Origin: Pedobacter sp. ASV28
Lineage (GTDB): Bacteria; Bacteroidota; Bacteroidia; Sphingobacteriales; Sphingobacteriaceae
Direction: 5' to 3'
Length of the DNA: 64,000 bases
Assembly (NCBI RefSeq): GCF_016428855.1
Contig: NZ_JAELTN010000005.1
Coordinates: 1 to 64,000 of the forward strand
Made by a program: the position numbers and the translations under genes. How positions within the stretch are numbered: the first letter of the stretch is position 1; each line of letters begins with the position of its first letter. Shown piece after piece: positions 62,671-64,000 of the stretch. Below the pieces are notes generated by a model. It was not told the origin of the DNA. It saw only the letters and a program-made list of their open reading frames with translations, and did not search any database.

Positions 62671-64000
62671 ATGCTGTTCGACAGAAAACAAAAAGACGAT
62701 TTGCAGCTATTATCTATCTACAAACGACTGCTTTATCCTCGCTTGGTAGAAGAAAAAATGCTCATTCTTTTACGTCAAGGTAGAATTGGCAAATGGTTTT
62801 CGGGAATTGGACAAGAAGCTATAGCCGTAGGCAGCACACTTGCCATGAACAATGAAGAGTATATATTACCCATGCATCGTAACCTTGGTGTTTTCACGAC
62901 CAGAGATATCCCCCTAAAAAAATTGATGGCTCAATGGCAGGGTAAGATGAGTGGCTTTACCAAAGGGCGAGACAGGTCTTTTCATTTTGGCACGCAAGAT
63001 TATAAGATTATAGGCATGATATCTCACCTAGGTCCACAAATGGCCTTGGCAGATGGTATCGCATTAGCTGATCTGATAGCAAAAGAACAAAAAGTTACCT
63101 TGGTTTTTACCGGAGAAGGTGCCACCAGTGAGGGCGATTTCCATGAGGCCATTAACGTAGCGGCGGTCTGGAACTTACCTGTTATCTTCTTGATAGAAAA
63201 TAATGGATACGGCCTTTCAACCCCTATTAATGAACAATATAAATGCAAAAATTTGGTAGACCGTGCCATTGGTTATGGTATTGAAGGGATACAGATAGAT
63301 GGAAACAATATTTTAGAAGTACATGACAAGTTAAGTGAGCTGGCCCAAAGTATCAGGAGCAACCCAAGACCCATCTTAGTAGAATGCCTAACCTTTAGAA
63401 TGCGCGGACATGAAGAGGCTTCTGGCACCAAATATGTGCCCCAACATCTATTTGATGAATGGGCAGAGAAAGACCCCGTAAAGAATTTCGAAGACTATCT
63501 GTTGGAGGAAAATATCTTAACAGAAAAACTGATCTCAGAAATCAGGACTGATTTCAAGAAAACAATTGAACAAGAAGTAGAAGCTGTTTTTCAAGAATCC
63601 GAACCTATAGCAAATGCTATGCAGGAAATCGAAGATATGTTTTATCCCTATCGGTACCAAACCAATGTCCCAAGTGAAGTGCAACATGAAAAAAGATATC
63701 TAGATGCCATTAGTGACGGTTTAAGGATAGCCATGCAGCGCCATAAAAACTTAATCATTATGGGTCAGGATATTGCTGAATACGGGGGTGCTTTTAAAAT
63801 CACCGATGGATTTGTTGCCGAGTTTGGAAAGGAGCGCGTACGCAACACCCCTATCTGTGAATCTGCCATTGTAGGGGCAGCCCTTGGCCTTTCTATCAAC
63901 GGCTATAAAGCAGTAGTAGAAATGCAGTTTGCAGACTTTGTAACCTGTGGTTTTAACCAGATCATTAATAATTTAGCCAAAACACACTATCGCTGGGCAG
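62671..64000 (+). CDS. Fused E1 alpha-beta 2-oxoacid (branched-chain/pyruvate-type) dehydrogenase, partial at window end
   Basis: Open from ATG 62671 through the last base (443 codons, no stop). The alpha part (residues 1-about 330) has GIGQEAIAVGS, HRNLGVF, the thiamine-diphosphate motif GEGATSEGDFHEA (148-160) ending in IENNGYGLS (NN 177-178) and a VECLTFRMRGHEEASGTKY phosphorylation-loop-like stretch. The beta part begins near 341 (EKRYLDAISDGLRIAMQRHK) with the MGQDIAEYGGAFKITDGF, NTPICESAIVGAALGLS and QFADFVTCGFNQI blocks. Alpha and beta are usually separate proteins; the fusion is common in Bacteroidota. It decarboxylates a 2-oxoacid for E2; the branched-chain type is likely but not certain. 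Confidence 0.9.
   Translation, partial: MLFDRKQKDDLQLLSIYKRLLYPRLVEEKMLILLRQGRIGKWFSGIGQEAIAVGSTLAMNNEEYILPMHRNLGVFTTRDIPLKKLMAQWQGKMSGFTKGRDRSFHFGTQDYKIIGMISHLGPQMALADGIALADLIAKEQKVTLVFTGEGATSEGDFHEAINVAAVWNLPVIFLIENNGYGLSTPINEQYKCKNLVDRAIGYGIEGIQIDGNNILEVHDKLSELAQSIRSNPRPILVECLTFRMRGHEEASGTKYVPQHLFDEWAEKDPVKNFEDYLLEENILTEKLISEIRTDFKKTIEQEVEAVFQESEPIANAMQEIEDMFYPYRYQTNVPSEVQHEKRYLDAISDGLRIAMQRHKNLIIMGQDIAEYGGAFKITDGFVAEFGKERVRNTPICESAIVGAALGLSINGYKAVVEMQFADFVTCGFNQIINNLAKTHYRWA

Overview
The window looks like a chromosomal contig end from a Bacteroidota bacterium, most likely the Sphingobacteriaceae (Pedobacter-like). The support is a SusC/SusD pair, two proteins with C-terminal type IX secretion sorting tails, TAnnTTTG promoter boxes close to start codons with little Shine-Dalgarno signal, AT-rich DNA, and the order DUF177-rpmF-plsX-fabH-accB-accC. 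I saw no rRNA, tRNA, CRISPR array, transposase or integrase. The first 104 bases are not genomic: a 59-base C run and a Nextera transposase adapter are joined to the contig.

Region 1 (105-21185) is a surface polysaccharide locus. Fourteen genes on the minus strand, read from 16499 down to the contig end, are nearly all contiguous or overlapping. They encode a membrane nucleotide-sugar dehydratase, Wza-like export lipoprotein, Wzc-like co-polymerase/kinase, PglK-like ABC transporter, two tandem sugar 3,4-ketoisomerase cupins, a hexapeptide acetyltransferase, a PLP aminotransferase, Wzx flippase, glycosyltransferase, asparagine-synthase-like amidotransferase, WecB epimerase, second glycosyltransferase, and an EpsG/Wzy-like polymerase cut by the contig end. 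On the plus strand are a PAS/degenerate-kinase protein, a nucleotide-sugar dehydrogenase and a PHP-type tyrosine phosphatase. The predicted sugars are a dTDP-3-acetamido-3,6-dideoxyhexose and a hexosaminuronic acid that may be amidated. The dTDP-glucose enzymes RmlA and RmlB are not in the window.

Region 2 (21409-39771) is mostly housekeeping: SirB1-like protein, PfkB sugar kinase, dtd, MazG-like, HIT, greA, OsmC, a D-2-hydroxyacid dehydrogenase, rsmA, pdxA, and a fatty-acid operon (DUF177-rpmF-plsX-fabH-accB-accC). Less usual genes are a 1053-residue ELWxxDGT-repeat protein with a T9SS tail, a small secreted HEIGH putative metalloprotease and a secreted N-acyl-D-amino-acid deacylase-like protein.

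Region 3 (39807-57049) is a polysaccharide utilization locus that points to beta-1,3-glucan. A divergent membrane-spanning regulator (beta-propeller sensor, triple-tyrosine domain, LuxR-type HTH, no kinase) faces SusC, SusD, a putative surface glycan-binding lipoprotein, a GH16 laminarinase-like enzyme, a GH128-like beta-1,3-glucanase with a CBM, a CotH-kinase-like lipoprotein, a multidomain F5/8-type-C T9SS protein and a GH3 beta-glucosidase. Surface lipoproteins would bind and cut the glucan, SusCD would import oligosaccharides, and GH3 would release glucose.

Region 4 (57107-64000) holds tatC, rpiB, a secreted M28 aminopeptidase, a small secreted protein, a LutB-like iron-sulfur protein preceded by two striking palindromes, and the 5' part of a fused E1 alpha/beta 2-oxoacid dehydrogenase that runs off the window.
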